DNA of 64,000 nt from Druceiella hillmani. Lineage: Eukaryota; Arthropoda; Insecta; Lepidoptera; Hepialidae. Below the pieces are notes generated by a model. That model was not told the DNA's origin and did not search any database. It was given only the letters and a program-made list of their open reading frames with translations. The stretch covers positions 7,696,501-7,760,500 of the forward strand of contig JAYKKI010000006.1 of assembly GCA_039881145.1 (NCBI GenBank), given 5' to 3'. Both the position numbers and the translations under genes were made by a program. Below are positions 8,723 to 21,951 of the stretch, piece by piece; the stretch's first letter is position 1; the number at the start of each line of letters is the position of its first letter.

Positions 8723-10901
8723 CAGATATTTCTTGGGGTACGCTGTGAAAATAGTTAGAGATATGTGAAAACAACGTATAATAATATAGTTCGCCCTAAA
8801 TAGTTCTACAGAAAACACCGGGACAGTACATGTCTATCTTCTAAGGTAGATAAATACTGTCTAGTTAGAGTAGGCACTGCCAAAAATAGGTGCTAAAACG
8901 GGCATAATGAATCGATTATGTAAGAAATATTAAATCCTTATAAAATTCAGCATGTTCTTCGTTTTATGCATTTAAATTATGAAAATTGTCATTTACAGCG
9001 ATGTGAATAAGTAGCTTAGATTTGACAAAGACATTTTTGAGTAACTGTGACAAACACGTGCCGTTACCCGATACGTTCATAAGAACCATTTCACCGTTTA
9101 CCGTTTTATTTAAAACGACTCCAGTATTCTCTAAAGCTATATTTCTCAAATACTGTCAATAAATCACAGAGTTAAATAATGAATGTTGTTGGTTTATAAC
9201 TCAGGGTCGTTTAGAGTTTTTTCACTTGACCAGTTGTACGTGGCCCCGTAACGTATAACATCTAAACATAATGCGTTAGTATTGGCATCTGAGGGAGAGG
9301 AATTTAACGTCAGTTATAAAGAAATATTTCGAAGTCTATCTTCCGCCTGTTTATCTGTTTCAATCTAGTACTTTAAATTGCAAAACCAGATTGGATTGCC
9401 TGTAAAGAAATAAAAATAAGTTCAAAAATATCAAATGCTAATGAGTACAGAGAAAATAACTAAAATGTTAAGATTTCCTTTATTTCAAGTGTAGTATTTA
9501 ATTTCCTAATTAAGTTAAGTACAGGTTTATTTTAGTGCCTTTATGACTGTCTTTCAACTTTACCAATTAGCAGAAAAAGGGTGTAACGTCAAAAAATTGG
9601 CAAATTATACTTAGCTTAGCGGGATATTTGCGGTTGTGTTAAATTATTTTCATTTTCTTATGTCTCTAATATGGTATTACTTTTTCCTTATTTTATACTT
9701 TACGTTGAGTAATGGTTGGTAATAATTTATTTTTAAATTATAGAAACATTATTCTACTTAGCCAACAAACCGTAAGTAGAATCGTTTTTTTATTAACAAA
9801 TGATCAGAATAATCGATAATTATGAATTATGAAACCAAATAAAACAAAATAAACCAAATAACAACTCTTATCGGAGGTATTTCGCATCTTTAGCGAGTAA
9901 GCAGTCCACAATTTAGAAGCTATTACTTGTTATTGCTAAAAAACAGCTACAAAATTTCGAAGAAAATATTTGCATTATGTTCATGAAGTTGCTAGTGTGA
10001 TGACGCGTAACTTAATAAACACCAGTCAGGTGCATATCGAATCACATTTAAATTAGGGTTTTATAGTAATTTCTTAAAATACAATTCATTCACATATATT
10101 TCAAAGTTTGTTATGTCGTGCTCAAGTGTGTGGTCATAAAGGTCTTTGTTAACCAAATAAGCATTCTAATATCCCGAAATTTTACATGCTATTGTGATTC
10201 ATCTCATTTATTTCATTTAAAACAAAATATTCGTACACATAATAGTTAATATCAATTTATCGTGAGTACACTAGCAAGCTCAGTCATCCAATAATTAACA
10301 TCTGCATTATTTCGGCGTACGTGAGAATTTTTTTTACATTTCCCAAACTAACGATGATTACTTGAAATCATTTGAAAGTACTCATCAAAACTAATCCCCA
10401 TAATTTTTTCTGATGATTAAATAGTCTTGTTTAGAAATGGAAGTTAGGGTTGGGACCCATTCCAAGACTCTGAAGCTTAATATTTCGGAAACAAGGCTAA
10501 ACAAAATTAATTGTGGTAAATGGAACATGAAATTTATTTTAAAAGAATTACATTTTTTCCCCTTAATAATTTCTTAATAATATAAAAAACAGGAAAAAGA
10601 AATTCTGATACATATCCTTTGAGATTTTTATCTGAAGTATACACTTAAAATAAGCTTATCAATTTCATATACATTAGTAAAAACTTAAAATTCTACCAGA
10701 GTGTGACAGATGGGGGGACACACACTGATGTAACGAAATTCTCCATATTTTAATGCAGTACACAAAAAAATAACTGCTTGCGGGTATTGAGAAAATGATA
10801 ACTTCGATGTAACTAAAACACGCCCTTGAAAATTACTGCTCTCCACTCATAACGAGTTAATCAAGTTCTCTGGCGGTTCAGGAGTCTTAAAGAAGTGAAA
10901 C
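8723..10901. other. AT-rich intergenic DNA, no gene seen
   Basis: Only short frames on both strands. The frame at 8964-9149 (minus) has no motif or splice context that supports it. Confidence 0.5.
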
Positions 10902-11010
10902 GTTATTATCCTGGCATTGAATCTGATGATACATTGCTTTGTTTTAACTACAAAACTAAACATTTTCAATAGGTTTTATTATTTTGCCCTTAGAGACGCC
11001 AATTATAATA
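10902..11010 (+). repeat. First copy of a diverged ~110-bp direct repeat
   Basis: Contains TATCCTGGCATTGAATCTGA, AAACATTTTCAATAGGTTTT and TTGCCCTTAGAGACGC. The same three blocks occur in order at 11251-11360 with small changes. A perfect hairpin lies between the copies. Confidence 0.6.
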
Positions 11011-11111
11011 TCGTTATCTTTAAAGTGGTACCTGAATCCTTAATGAAATATGTAGCTTACGGTATGTACAAAACGAATACGGGTCCTAATATATGTTTGG
11101 TCTGATACGCA

Positions 11112-11155
11112 CTTGGTACATGAAAAACTAAAACCTTAGTTTTTCATGTACCAAG
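11112..11155. repeat. Perfect 20-bp inverted repeat with 4-nt loop
   Basis: CTTGGTACATGAAAAACTAA (11112-11131), AACC, then its exact complement (11136-11155). No mismatch in 20 pairs. Too short for a typical microRNA precursor; it could be the head-to-head remnant of a small transposon or a hairpin formed by template switching. Confidence 0.95.
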
Positions 11156-11250
11156 CATTGACGAGTAAAACTGATATTTCATATCGTTTTTATCATTATT
11201 AATCGCCGACTATTTCTGCAATCTTTAAATTAATATTTCAAATTATGAAT

Positions 11251-11360
11251 ACGTTAGTATCCTGGAACTGAATCTGAAAGTAAATTACTATTTTATATAA
11301 AAAATTAAACATTTTCCATAGTTATTTTGTTCGCCCTTAAAGACGCTAACTGTAATTTTA
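11251..11360 (+). repeat. Second copy of the ~110-bp direct repeat
   Basis: TATCCTGGAACTGAATCTGA, AAACATTTTCCATAGTTATT and CGCCCTTAAAGACGC correspond to the blocks at 10902-11010 in the same order and orientation, about 350 bp downstream. Confidence 0.6.
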
Positions 11361-13412
11361 TTGAATGGTTGAACGATTAGTAAATATGCAAAAAAAATGT
11401 TGGCCAACACTAGAAGTAATATTTCATTTTGAGGTTTAGTAATCATAACCACGTGGTAATAAAGCATTTAAAGAGCAATTATTCGACGTCGTCAGACGTT
11501 CAGGCCGCGTCCAAAATTATCATAAAAAGAACAAAAACGTGTGATAAAAAAATTAGTTTTAAACATTTAGAAAACACAATCGTTGAATATAATCGATATA
11601 AACAAAATCTGTTAAACAAGTCGGTATTAAGAACATTTTATTATCGACTATCTGCTTGTCCTGCGCCATGACGGCCTATCACACTATGGAAATAAAAAAA
11701 ATACATTGATTATGCTACAGAAACAAAAAAAATTGCTTTACTAAAGTTTTAAATTAATCTCATTCCCTTATTCGTCATCACCCACTAGATGACACTGATT
11801 AATAGTAAGATCTTTCCCTATTTCACAAAAGGATATTTACAAATTTTTACATGGAAAAATTTTAAATTTCTTTTTAAAAATGTGACATACAAGGTTTTTA
11901 CATATCAAAGACGATATGTGATTTATTATTTTATAACTGCTCGGTCACATGAATACAGTTTCAATCTTATGATATTATCTATTTTATTAAACCGACACTA
12001 CATTTCTGGCAATAAACACAAAGTTTAGTATAAATTACTTTTTAAAATAAAAAAAAATTGCGCGTGTCAGCTCCGACGCGCGACTAGAGTTTACTACTAA
12101 TTACGATTGTATTGAAATGTGCAAAATAGGATATATAATAACACTGTATGTAAATAAATATCAACATCATTAAATGTGAATGGAAATTTCTTTAATAAAA
12201 AAATGCTGACAATGTAATTATTTTCAAGTAAAACGCAAATAAAAAAAATCAAATCTATTCAACAAAATTATAAAACATTTAATAACGTCAGACTAAGAAG
12301 TTACTACTAAAAGAAACTTTTTAATTTTGTTGGTGGAACAATTTTCACTCATACTGATATTTAATTATTACTTCTCGATATAAGCGAACGATGTAAACTA
12401 TGTGTCAAATTCCGTCATTGCGATGTCGCCATAAGAAAATGCCAAATAAACGTAATGATATCTCACTCTAAAGATGCGCAGAAATGTTGCGCAGAGAGGC
12501 CACCTAATGCTTACACTTTTTTGAACGCTCTGAACTTTGTACAATCAGCACTTAATGGTTAAAGTTTTTTAAATCTAAACTTCGTACGCTCTGAACTTAA
12601 TGATTTTACTCCTCATAAAACTTCATACCGGGTATTATATATTAAAATCGATTCTTAAAGAGTAAATTCCAGAAAGAGTGTAATAATATAAATTTTTAAT
12701 TCATTAATTTTTGGTAAGCTGCAATAAATATTAGTGCACACTTATCATTTAGAATAACTCAATAATTATATAAATGAATGTTTACAATAATTGATTTTAA
12801 ATAACATCCCAATTAAATTCCTAAATAAAATATCTTAAAGCGACTTCAGAAATAAGTAACTAGTATTTATTGAGAATAAGGAGGTACTTATGAAGTCAAT
12901 TTTTTACTTTTCAGTACCTTAATTTTTTGAACTAAAATTTTTAAAAGATGTTTTATATAAATAATAGGCTGTGTTTTAATGTCGTAAGTATTTGTTGCAT
13001 AATTTCGATAGATGATTGATTAATGTATGTATGCACTTTGTATTATCCAACTTTGTATCAAATTGATTGCTTAAAAATTCCTCTGCTTATAACGCTCAGG
13101 TGGACCACTAGGGTACCAACAGCCTGTAAAAAAATGGGCAAAATATATTTTTTGAAGTAAACTGCCATATATCTTATGAATTGGATAATGCTCTCTTGAA
13201 AGTGATACAGGAAAAAGCCCGTAAGAAAGAAAACAATTAATTAAATAATAATATTTTATTACCAAAAATTAAGTGCGGAAGAAAAATTTGGATACATGAA
13301 ATAAAAAGGATGATGATTAAAACATTACAAATCTAATGACAATAGATTATTAAAATAAGTAGCGGAAAATTCACGGAAAAGTCACACTTTAAAAATACTC
13401 ATGTTAATGAAT
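11361..13412. other. AT-rich intergenic DNA, no gene seen
   Basis: Open frames at 11429-11671 and 11789-12028 have no motif and no splice context. A small inverted repeat GCGCGT/ACGCGC occurs at about 12061-12084. Confidence 0.5.
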
Positions 13413-13458
13413 TTATTGTTAATTTACTATTAGCGTTATTGTTAATTTACTATTAACG
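13413..13458. repeat. Two tandem copies of a 23-bp unit
   Basis: TTATTGTTAATTTACTATTA followed by GCG is repeated once with a single change (GCG to ACG). Confidence 0.85.
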
Positions 13459-13479
13459 ACCTTACGTTTTTTTTAAACT

Positions 13480-14450
13480 ATCAAGAAAATGTGAGAATTT
13501 TCTATTTGGGTATTAATGTCTAAAGTAAATTTTGTATTGTTTTCTTGCTTCTTCAACCTTCTTATATAGTTTTCTATAGTGATGTCCTTTTTGTACTGTG
13601 TTGATCTACCTATTTTCATTTTTAAGTCACCAACCTAGTTATTTTCTCTGATTTACAATCTAGGATTATTGACGAATTTGTTTTTGGTGGTATAATTATC
13701 AGGAAGTATGGGTAGTTCAATTTTAATTGCTGCGTAGTCAATGGCAATGCAGAGCGTCAAGAAATTAATGTCCTTGTTTTTGTGCTTTGGTAGAATATTG
13801 TCATTAATATATTTCAATATGCATGCTAATTTTCGAAGCCTTCTTCGTTTTAATACATATGTTTGCTTTGCAGTAGGATACTGTTGAAGTATTCTTTTGG
13901 AATGTTTGATCGATTTCAGAAGCTACTTCTAAATCACTAATTTAGCTACTTTGCCGAACGAATTCTGTGAAGGGTTTGTTTTCGAAATATATAGTAGCTT
14001 GTAATGCTGGGTTAGTATCTGGTAAGTAATCGAATACAGTGCTATCTAGAAACTTACTATCGTCCTTTGTTTTTAGGATTATGCCACAAATTTTAATTTT
14101 GTATGCATAAATATTTAAGTCGTGTTCAATTTCTTCTTTTATGACATTTAGTCTATCTTCACTGATGTATTTGTTATTAATGATTAGTCGTCCTTGATCC
14201 ACTATTCTTTGTCCAGTGACGTTAGATAAATAAGGCGAAATCTTTTATGAGCGCTTGATATGAAATTTTCTTAGGTTCTTTTATTTCTTTGTAGTTTTAT
14301 GATTCCATTGTAAATATTAATAATAGTTTCGTTACACTAATTTTTCCATCATGTGCGTTATATTTGTAGTATTTGTAAATTTAAATAAAGTGTTTGATGA
14401 CTTTGTTCACGTCCTTGTATAGTTTTTAGTTCCTATTTATTGCTTTTGTA
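13480..14450 (-). pseudogene. Decayed coding relic, family not recognised
   Basis: The longest open part (13942-14202) reads EDRLNVIKEEIEHDLNIYAY, KIKICGIILKTKDDSKFLDS and STVFDYLPDTNPALQATIYF, a mix of charged and hydrophobic residues typical of a folded protein and unlike random AT-rich frames. In-frame pieces upstream (DGKISVTKLLLIFTMES, ISYQALIKDFALFI) and downstream (LPKHKNKDINFLTLCIAIDY, ELPILPDNYTTKNKF) continue on the same strand across stops and frameshifts. The whole looks like an intronless gene of about 300 codons that has decayed, so a transposon or other inserted gene is likely. I cannot name a family. Confidence 0.4.
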
Positions 14451-14499
14451 TATTCTGTCAATATTATTGTTCGGTATTTTTTTTTTCTGTATTATAGTT

Positions 14500-15611
14500 C
14501 TTCGTTCGGATATTTGTTATGTGTGGGACTTTTCTCTATGAACCTTGAATGAAATGGAGCGAGATACGCTTTAGTATCCGTATCCAAACTAGGTTCCTTT
14601 AGGCAGTGTTCTCAACTTCGAAATAAAAAATTATTTATAATGGAAGTAATTAACCCAAATCGGACAAAGTAATAATTTCTTTATTTTTACATATGATTTT
14701 TATGTCAGATAAAATTTGAAATGAAATAATTCTTTCCCTTGTGCGAAAATTCGATGAATCCCCCCATGGGATTTTTATTTATTTAATATTATTATTATGT
14801 CGCAAAATTAAACATATTTAATGCATTTAGTTTCTTCATAATCACGTTTGCTGTAAGCATAGTATTTTATTCAGACCTTGGAGGCACATGGTCTACAGAA
14901 AGACACTGGGTTAAATTGTAAACGCAATATTTTTCGACACAGACCGTTATTTGAAATTTTATTCATATTGAAATAAATCTGAACTAAAAGCTGGAACAGC
15001 GCCCCCATACATACAGATTTAAACACGACCCGAGTCAGAAAAAAGTTGAGCATTTGGTAATTTTTTTATTAGAAGATTATTATGATAACATTGCTGTTGT
15101 TCGGTTTGCTCGCTGGGAATAGTATGAATTTGTTTGATTCTTGGAACTTCGTCCTAACATAAATGGTTATTATTTTAAGTTGATCCGTACCAATGTAATT
15201 AAAACTATTTTGTGTCCTCGTTAATGTCCTCAGTAGATTTTCTACACTAGTAAGTTTGATAATCCTCAGAGAAATCGAACAGTGTTGCAGCGTGATAAAT
15301 ACTTTTCATGCTAATTCCGTCATCGCATAGTTAACCTTAGAGAGCAATAAAGATTCAAAATGTTAGTTAAAGAAGTCGAAAAATTGCGTAAAGTTACACA
15401 AGGGTAAATAAAATTTACGAGTTTTCATACAAAATTTAGATGCAATTTTTAGACCCTAAAAATGTTGATTTAAATTATTCAAAAATAAGCTCTGAAAACT
15501 AATACAAATAAACAAGCTTTTCCGTGAGGTATAGCAATACAGATAGTGTTGTATTTTGGAAATATGGTTCGAAATTTGTTCAAAAAAATATATGCTTTCA
15601 TAGTTCTAACT
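14500..15611. other. AT-rich intergenic DNA, no gene seen
   Basis: A minus-strand frame at 14871-15053 has no supporting context. Confidence 0.5.
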
Positions 15612-15622
15612 AATAGAATGAC

Positions 15623-15837
15623 ACAATTAAATGAAACTACGTGATGTAGTATTATTTCTACTTTCTTTAATTTCTTTAACCACGACCTAGGTTTCGTTGT
15701 ATTACAACATCTTCAGGTGGGATATTAGCAAAGATTATATCCCAATAGCTTATATCCCAAAAGCAAAGAAAAAAGAAAGAAAGCCTCTTAATTGTGAATA
15801 ATGAATTTCTACAAAATTAACGCCAAGTATATTCAAT
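15623..15837 (-). mobile_element. Second copy of the palindromic Penelope-like insert, one arm decayed
   Basis: On the minus strand this copy matches 3867-4129: the tail (reverse complement of ~15790-15837), a heavily altered arm (15723-15790, containing AAAGAAAAAAGAAAGAAAG) and an intact arm (15623-15720). Flanks AATAGAATGAC (15612-15622) and AACAGAATTAC (15838-15848) agree at 9 of 11 positions and look like an aged target duplication. Confidence 0.55.
15680..15720 (-). ncRNA. Hammerhead ribozyme-like motif, all pairs intact
   Basis: On the minus strand: CCAC, CTGAAGA, T, GTTGT-AAT-ACAAC, GAA, ACC-TA-GGT, C, GTGG. Stem I, stem II and stem III are all Watson-Crick, and the cleavage residue is C. 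It differs from the copy at 4031-4071 only in stem III, where ACC/GGT replaces ATC/GGT. The CCTAGG in stem III is self-complementary, so two molecules could pair there into a more stable double hammerhead. Confidence 0.6.
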
Positions 15838-15848
15838 AACAGAATTAC

Positions 15849-18800
15849 ATTAGCATTATATTAGTGTAAGCCTTTGAATTCTTCACCAAACAACATCGAT
15901 CGTCGGATTCCCGGGCAGTAACGGCGGAAATGCTCTGCATCAATATATAAGCCGGTGTCTATCTATTTTCCACAATTTACCTATTGTTTCCTGATTTCCG
16001 TCACATTTTTCATTGCTTTTATGAATCGTAACGAGATGGTATAAAAGCATGGGTTTTCTAAAATAAAAAGAAATACGTTTTTCAAATCAGATGTGAAGTT
16101 CCATAGATTAGCGTAAATATACAGAGTTTTCAGCTTTATATAGTAGCATGGGTAGCAAAGTGAGTATTACACTAATATAAGCTATCTTAACTATCTTACA
16201 TTCGTCATATCCTATAAACACCTATCTCGTTGTTGTGAATGTACTGAATGACAAATGTATCCAATTTGTATTTCAACTTTGTCCAATAGTTGAAATGTGG
16301 TTTGACAACACAAACCAACGAAAATTGAAAGCAAAAAGATGTTAAAATATTGTAAAAATGCCAAAAATAATTGTTTATTACGAACTTAGAGTCAAATTTA
16401 TTTTTCAAATTAATTTAAATAGTGTCTAAATAATAATAATAACGATATTCTTAAGATATCGAGCGGTCTTACATTCACAAACTTATCATACTCGAGTGTG
16501 TCTGTTAGTTTGGCGCCACTTAGGATTTGCTGCAGTATCAACTCATAAGTTGCATTTCTGGTTTTTCCACTCAATATTTAGATACAATAAAATGCTGCCA
16601 AAATTAATTTATAGAAATTTTGAAAAATAATCTTCGGGAACGTAATAATTTTTCTAATTTGTTTTTATTTTAAACGTGTTTTACTCATTCAAACTGATAA
16701 ATTATCAAAATAAAATTATGTGAAACTAATGTCTTACTAAATATTCAAAGTTTTACTGTTATAGATGCACACGCTAATTTGTGAACGACAAAAGCCTTGC
16801 TGACATTCACACCGCTAAACAAAAGTTTCATTATACGCAATGTCTTTATTTGCTTTAATTTCTTTGTTATATCTACGTATCCGGGACAACGACTACCTTA
16901 ATATTGATATAATAACGTATTTTTATCCAATATTCCCGAACAATATTTCAAGATCGTTAGTGTATGATAAATACAAACGCGTCATTAGATACATAAAACA
17001 CGATGGAAATTATTTAGTGTCCGGGTAAAAAGTGTTAAAGAATTAATTATATTTTCCACATTTACTATTTTATTATTACATGCCGGAAAATTGTCAGACC
17101 ACATATCATTATCTAGTAAGTATATAGAAGGGTTCTCTAATTTCTCAGAGGTTGAAAATCATTTTGTTTTATTTTAAACTTGTATATTTGGTTATATTTT
17201 TTTTAAATTTTCTTTTTACAGTTTAATCACTTAAAAAAGTTATGATATTTAAGATTATATTTTAATATACTATTTATGAATTCTAATTTTTTAAAAATAA
17301 TTTATTTTATGCGTTTTTATACCACAAATGGTTTCAACAAGCAATTTCCCAATGTAATATTCGCCTTTACTCTTAACCGGTGCAGTACAGCTACGATTTC
17401 CCCATTCGCACCATCGAAATAATGTAATGATACACACAAACACACACACACACACACACATATATATACTGACTGAATTTCAGACTGAATTTCAATGTTA
17501 CAAATTTAGTAGAAGAAATTAAACTGTACACGTCTTGAGAAAAAATCAGCATACCTTGCATTTGTACAGATTTTAGCTAGAGACGTATTCCATCGAGAGT
17601 TTCATTTTCTTTACACAGGTCTTAATATTAAAACAGGTTTTAATCAATTATAATATATTACCATACTAAATTAAGAAATAAAAGTGGTATTCAGTTGGCT
17701 TAATTACAAATTATAATATTTCCAAAAAACAGCTTCATGCCAATTTATATATGGCAAGCAAATATGTACAAAAACTAATATTTTCGTAAGCATTTCACTG
17801 CGTCGCGTTCCAATGAAGTTCATCAAGTGTAATGATCCGGTTTATGTGGAATAATTTGTGACGTTTGAAGTGAATTTTATTTAGAATAATTGTGTTTTGA
17901 GGTAATTCTTCCGGTTTGAACTTATTTTTTTACAGAAATAATTAAAATTATTCGGAAGGGAAACTAGGTAATGTGGAAACATTGTAATGTATATTAAAGC
18001 TAATGTAAATATACGGCATTTTTATTGAGTTGCATATAAGTATTATGTTTTTTATTTTTCTTAATAAATAAATAGTTAGATATGTTCTCTTAAAAGTCAA
18101 AAGAAAAATGTATGAACCTACTGGTATCGTTAAGTTTTTAAGTTTGCTCACTTTATGTTTTCAGACCTCATGTCAGGTTTCAGTTAAAAAGTATCGATGA
18201 AAGTATTATAAATAAATATATAAATTTGCATACAATTATATATTTATAACTTAATTTTCATAGACGCTAAATAAGCATTTGGATAATTAAAATATAATTT
18301 CATTTAGTTAAGTCGCCTATCAGGCAAATTGTTCATTAATAGCAATTTTGGATTTCGATTTTACATTTACAAATAAATAAAAAAAATAAAATATTCCCTG
18401 GATATGAAAATATGGAAGGAAAAGGCTTTCAAAATTTAGTCTTAAATGTAAGGTAAAAAATAATTTAATAGGGCTACTAAATATAATTTAGGGAAAAAAA
18501 ATTATGTAGTATGTATTTATATTTTATTAAATATATATGTGTTACTATCACAGATTAAACTAATTCTCAATGTAAGTACTAGGAGTCGACTCTAAGTTAG
18601 CTTAGACTGCAAAAAACATTGCTTAGTTAAAATATAGGTTGACGAATAGAATACCCCTGAATGTTTCTGGTAAAGCATGTAAAGAACGCGCATTCGATTT
18701 TTCTCAGGAACTAAGTTTCCACCGATCACCAACAAAAAAACAAGGAAATTTCATGAAGTTACCATAAAATGCTACTGCTAAATAAATTCCGTATTGAACA

Positions 18801-19453
18801 AAAATCGAACGAAATAACATGAAATGCATCCAATAATAGTAGAAGATATATTTTTCTATAATACATAAAAAAACATTTCTTTCAAATAATCACCGAAGAA
18901 ATGTTGACCTTCCTAATACCTCACATTCAGAGTGATCTGTATTGAATTTCAAAAAATGAAAAACCAATCCCAAGTTAAGTTTGCCTGGTAGAGCTTTTGT
19001 CATGCTGTCATACTGTAACAGAAAAATATTTGTATGCTTTGTTAAGAAGTGGAATACTTTATCGACTACCTTACGAGCCACTGACCTTTTCACATGAGAA
19101 GACTGGTTCATTTGTTGACATTGCAGTACGTATTCACGATCCTTGTGCACTTTCAAGGAATATTTTGCAATTAGGATTAAGTCTAAATCCTTTAAATCGT
19201 TTTTGAATAATTTACCTTAACTTCGAAATCAATAACACGCAGAATTTTAATCTGTTTGGTGTTGATATTAACCGAATCTTATTACACCCTGAGAAAATCT
19301 CGTATGTTGGAAATTATTTTTAGGAAGACTTTATAAACTTGTATATTTTAGTCGAGTTCTATAGTTATAATCGTATCTAGATATATATTCTGAGAATAAT
19401 CATCAGAGAGCATTTGGTTAACTTTAAAACGATTTGACTAATTTTACGAGATA
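15849..19453. other. AT-rich intergenic DNA with a short (CA)n(TA)n tract
   Basis: A CA repeat at about 17436-17460 runs into a short TA stretch. Open frames at 16205-16408, 17948-18151 and 18890-19206 lack motifs and splice signals. Confidence 0.5.
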
Positions 19454-19456
19454 TTA

Positions 19457-19714
19457 ACCTGAAGCTTGATTTAAATTAAAACTTTTCTTAAGTCTAATAA
19501 AAAAATAAATAAAATCTCTCCCCATAAACTCTACTTTTACATAGGAAGTGAATAGGTAAAATATAATTTTGTTTGTTTCCTCGCCATATAATGCTGCCAG
19601 GACTAAAGATTGTAGTTTTCTAATCGCACTATTTGATATATCAATATTTGTATAAAAGCAAGATAAAGGAACCAAGAAGAACGAATATTCAAAACTTTGT
19701 GTACAAAACTTCAT
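19457..19714 (-). CDS. Weak exon candidate, unidentified
   Basis: A minus-strand frame contains NSAIRKLQSLVLAALYG and FTSYVKVEFMGRDFIYF and ends at a possible donor (CTTCAG|GTTAAT). The layout faintly recalls the segment before the last membrane span of gustatory receptors, but the diagnostic residues are absent and no following exon was found. It may be a chance frame. Confidence 0.15.
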
Positions 19715-20544
19715 ACATTTTTCAATACCATTTTATTAATCAATGACTTCTTTCTGATACTACAAAGTGTGGAGGCGATTACAGCCACCTGAATATTTGT
19801 AACTAAGCCGAAATAATTTTAATTTTCATTGTTTATTTGTATATATAATTTTATTTAACACAAATTTGTAGGTACTTATGGTGGGACTTTAGGTGCGCTA
19901 TGACATATATGGTTCCATCGCTTTACCTTCCATTGTGATCCATTGTCATTAGGAATTTTATCCTAGCGAGGCTATAAAAATTTGTTTCCTATATCATGAA
20001 AATATGAATTCAATTGTTTTAGTAAGTATTTTAAGCCGAGTCTGAGATTTTCATATGCAATGACTGTGTTAAGACAGTATGTGATGTGTAAAAATCTAAG
20101 CATTAATTTTATCGTCACGTATCCAAGTTTTATAGTGTTGAGGAAATATTTTTGTAAGTGGATACACTTCTCATCACTAATTAAAGTTTCTTTTGTATGA
20201 AGAATGCGTACTGTTTTGACTGCTGTTCTTTAAAATGTTCGCTGATATTTCCAATGGCTTGTGCACGTTATTAAATTATTAAACGAACATCATAATGTGA
20301 CTATAGCTGTATATATATTATGTTAAGATACTAGTTAATGACTGAGAATACGTTATTGTTTTTTATAAAAAAAGGTCCAGAATCTGCTAAACAAATTAGA
20401 AGACGACACACATATATTGCATACAATAAATATGTGCCAAACAAATAACCCACTCGTTTTTCGCACGGAGTTTAGGAATGTGTTTACGACAAAAAAAGCT
20501 GTTGCCACAAAGAAAAAATAAAATCCGTGACGACATAAAATTGA

Positions 20545-20757
20545 TTACAGTTTTATTAGAGAAGGCGGACTAACAACCAGTTGATCAGGTTCTATTTTCA
20601 TATATAAGTTGAACGGTATTAAATAACGACACTGTCGTCTATGAAATATTTTTATTATTGCTAAGCTAGTTTTGTCTGCATAATTACACTTTAATCCCAT
20701 TATTGACCAGACGTGACTGACATCAACCAACTGACGGACGTACCATTCAGTGCTCAC
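20545..20757 (-). CDS. Weak exon or relic candidate, unidentified
   Basis: Minus-strand frame of 70 codons with balanced composition (VRQLVDVSHVWSIMGL, YLIPFNLYMKIEPDQL) preceded by a possible acceptor (aaaccacag). It ends in a stop rather than a donor. No family recognised. Confidence 0.18.
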   Translation of the reverse strand: MSTEWYVRQLVDVSHVWSIMGLKCNYADKTSLAIIKIFHRRQCRYLIPFNLYMKIEPDQLVVSPPSLIKL

Positions 20758-21259
20758 GTTGCTGTGGTTTATTAGCGGATAGTTTGCGTCTGGATACAGT
20801 GGCGTGCCGTCAATCTTACTACTAGCGCCTATTTAGGTCAATTGAGTGGGACGTTAAGACACTTGTAGATTCCATGTATTTTATTCTTATATTTGGCACT
20901 TAATTTCAAAAACGGAGATTTTTACAATTGTATTGTAATGTACATGTGATATTCCATAGGCGATGTACAGAAAAGGTAAATTTTCAAAAATTCGATTTTG
21001 GCGTATGTGGGGTGTATTGAGCGAATATTTGTAATTTGATATGACCTAAGCCTGATATGACCTGATGAAATAAGCCTTAATAAAACAGATATTTGTATTG
21101 ATTTCTCGAAACGGTTTTGACACAGGCGTATTTAGAATTTTGAGATATTGAATCATACATTAACGCGCTTGCCTGATAAATATTTTATTTCCAAATAAAT
21201 ATATTTCTATAAATTTATTTCTTCCTATGTAATAATTCAAACTCTAGAATACTCTAGAA

Positions 21260-21262
<3 letters not shown>

Positions 21263-21313
<51 letters not shown>
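21263..21313. repeat. (TA)n array
   Basis: About 50 bp of TA following a duplicated ACTCTAGAAT. Confidence 0.95.
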
Positions 21314-21316
<3 letters not shown>

Positions 21317-21835
21317 GTATATGTAATAATGTAAATTATATAATGTGCTTTAATTGTTCTATCGTCTTTAACATATATAATTTATTGAAATAAATATTAT
21401 TAAAAAATGACTGAGTTATTTACAATTTAGGAATATAAATTCCAATAATAATAATTAGTTATGATTGCAATAATAGTTATGATTGCCATTAACCGTTATT
21501 TGTAAACGTCCACTCAAACAAATGAATACTATTTTAAAATATTCATCGTCAAGAATGCAAATGGAAAAGTGCTTCATTTTATATTTTGATAATGAATCGT
21601 TACTGAATTGAACAAACACATGTCTTTATAGGAAGCTTTGCACGCGTGAAATAACATTACCACATAGTGTTTAAATGCTTGTTAGTCCATCACACCTAAA
21701 AACTTGACAAATTGTTTAGGCGTAATTTATGAATCGAATTAATAAATTTGAACCAAACTGCATAATTATTGCGGTATGATTTTTCATGCTACAAAAAATT
21801 TTGTAAGAATTTACTAAAAATTAACCCCTCATAAT

Positions 21836-21836
21836 A

Positions 21837-21909
<73 letters not shown>

Positions 21910-21910
21910 C

Positions 21911-21948
<38 letters not shown>

Positions 21949-21951
21949 TAT
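21836..21951. repeat. (TA)n array, interrupted
   Basis: About 115 bp of TA with CACA, CTA and TGTA interruptions. Confidence 0.95.

Noticed and set aside
11112..11155. microRNA precursor
   Set aside because: The stem is only 20 bp with a 4-nt loop; metazoan precursors need a longer imperfect stem.
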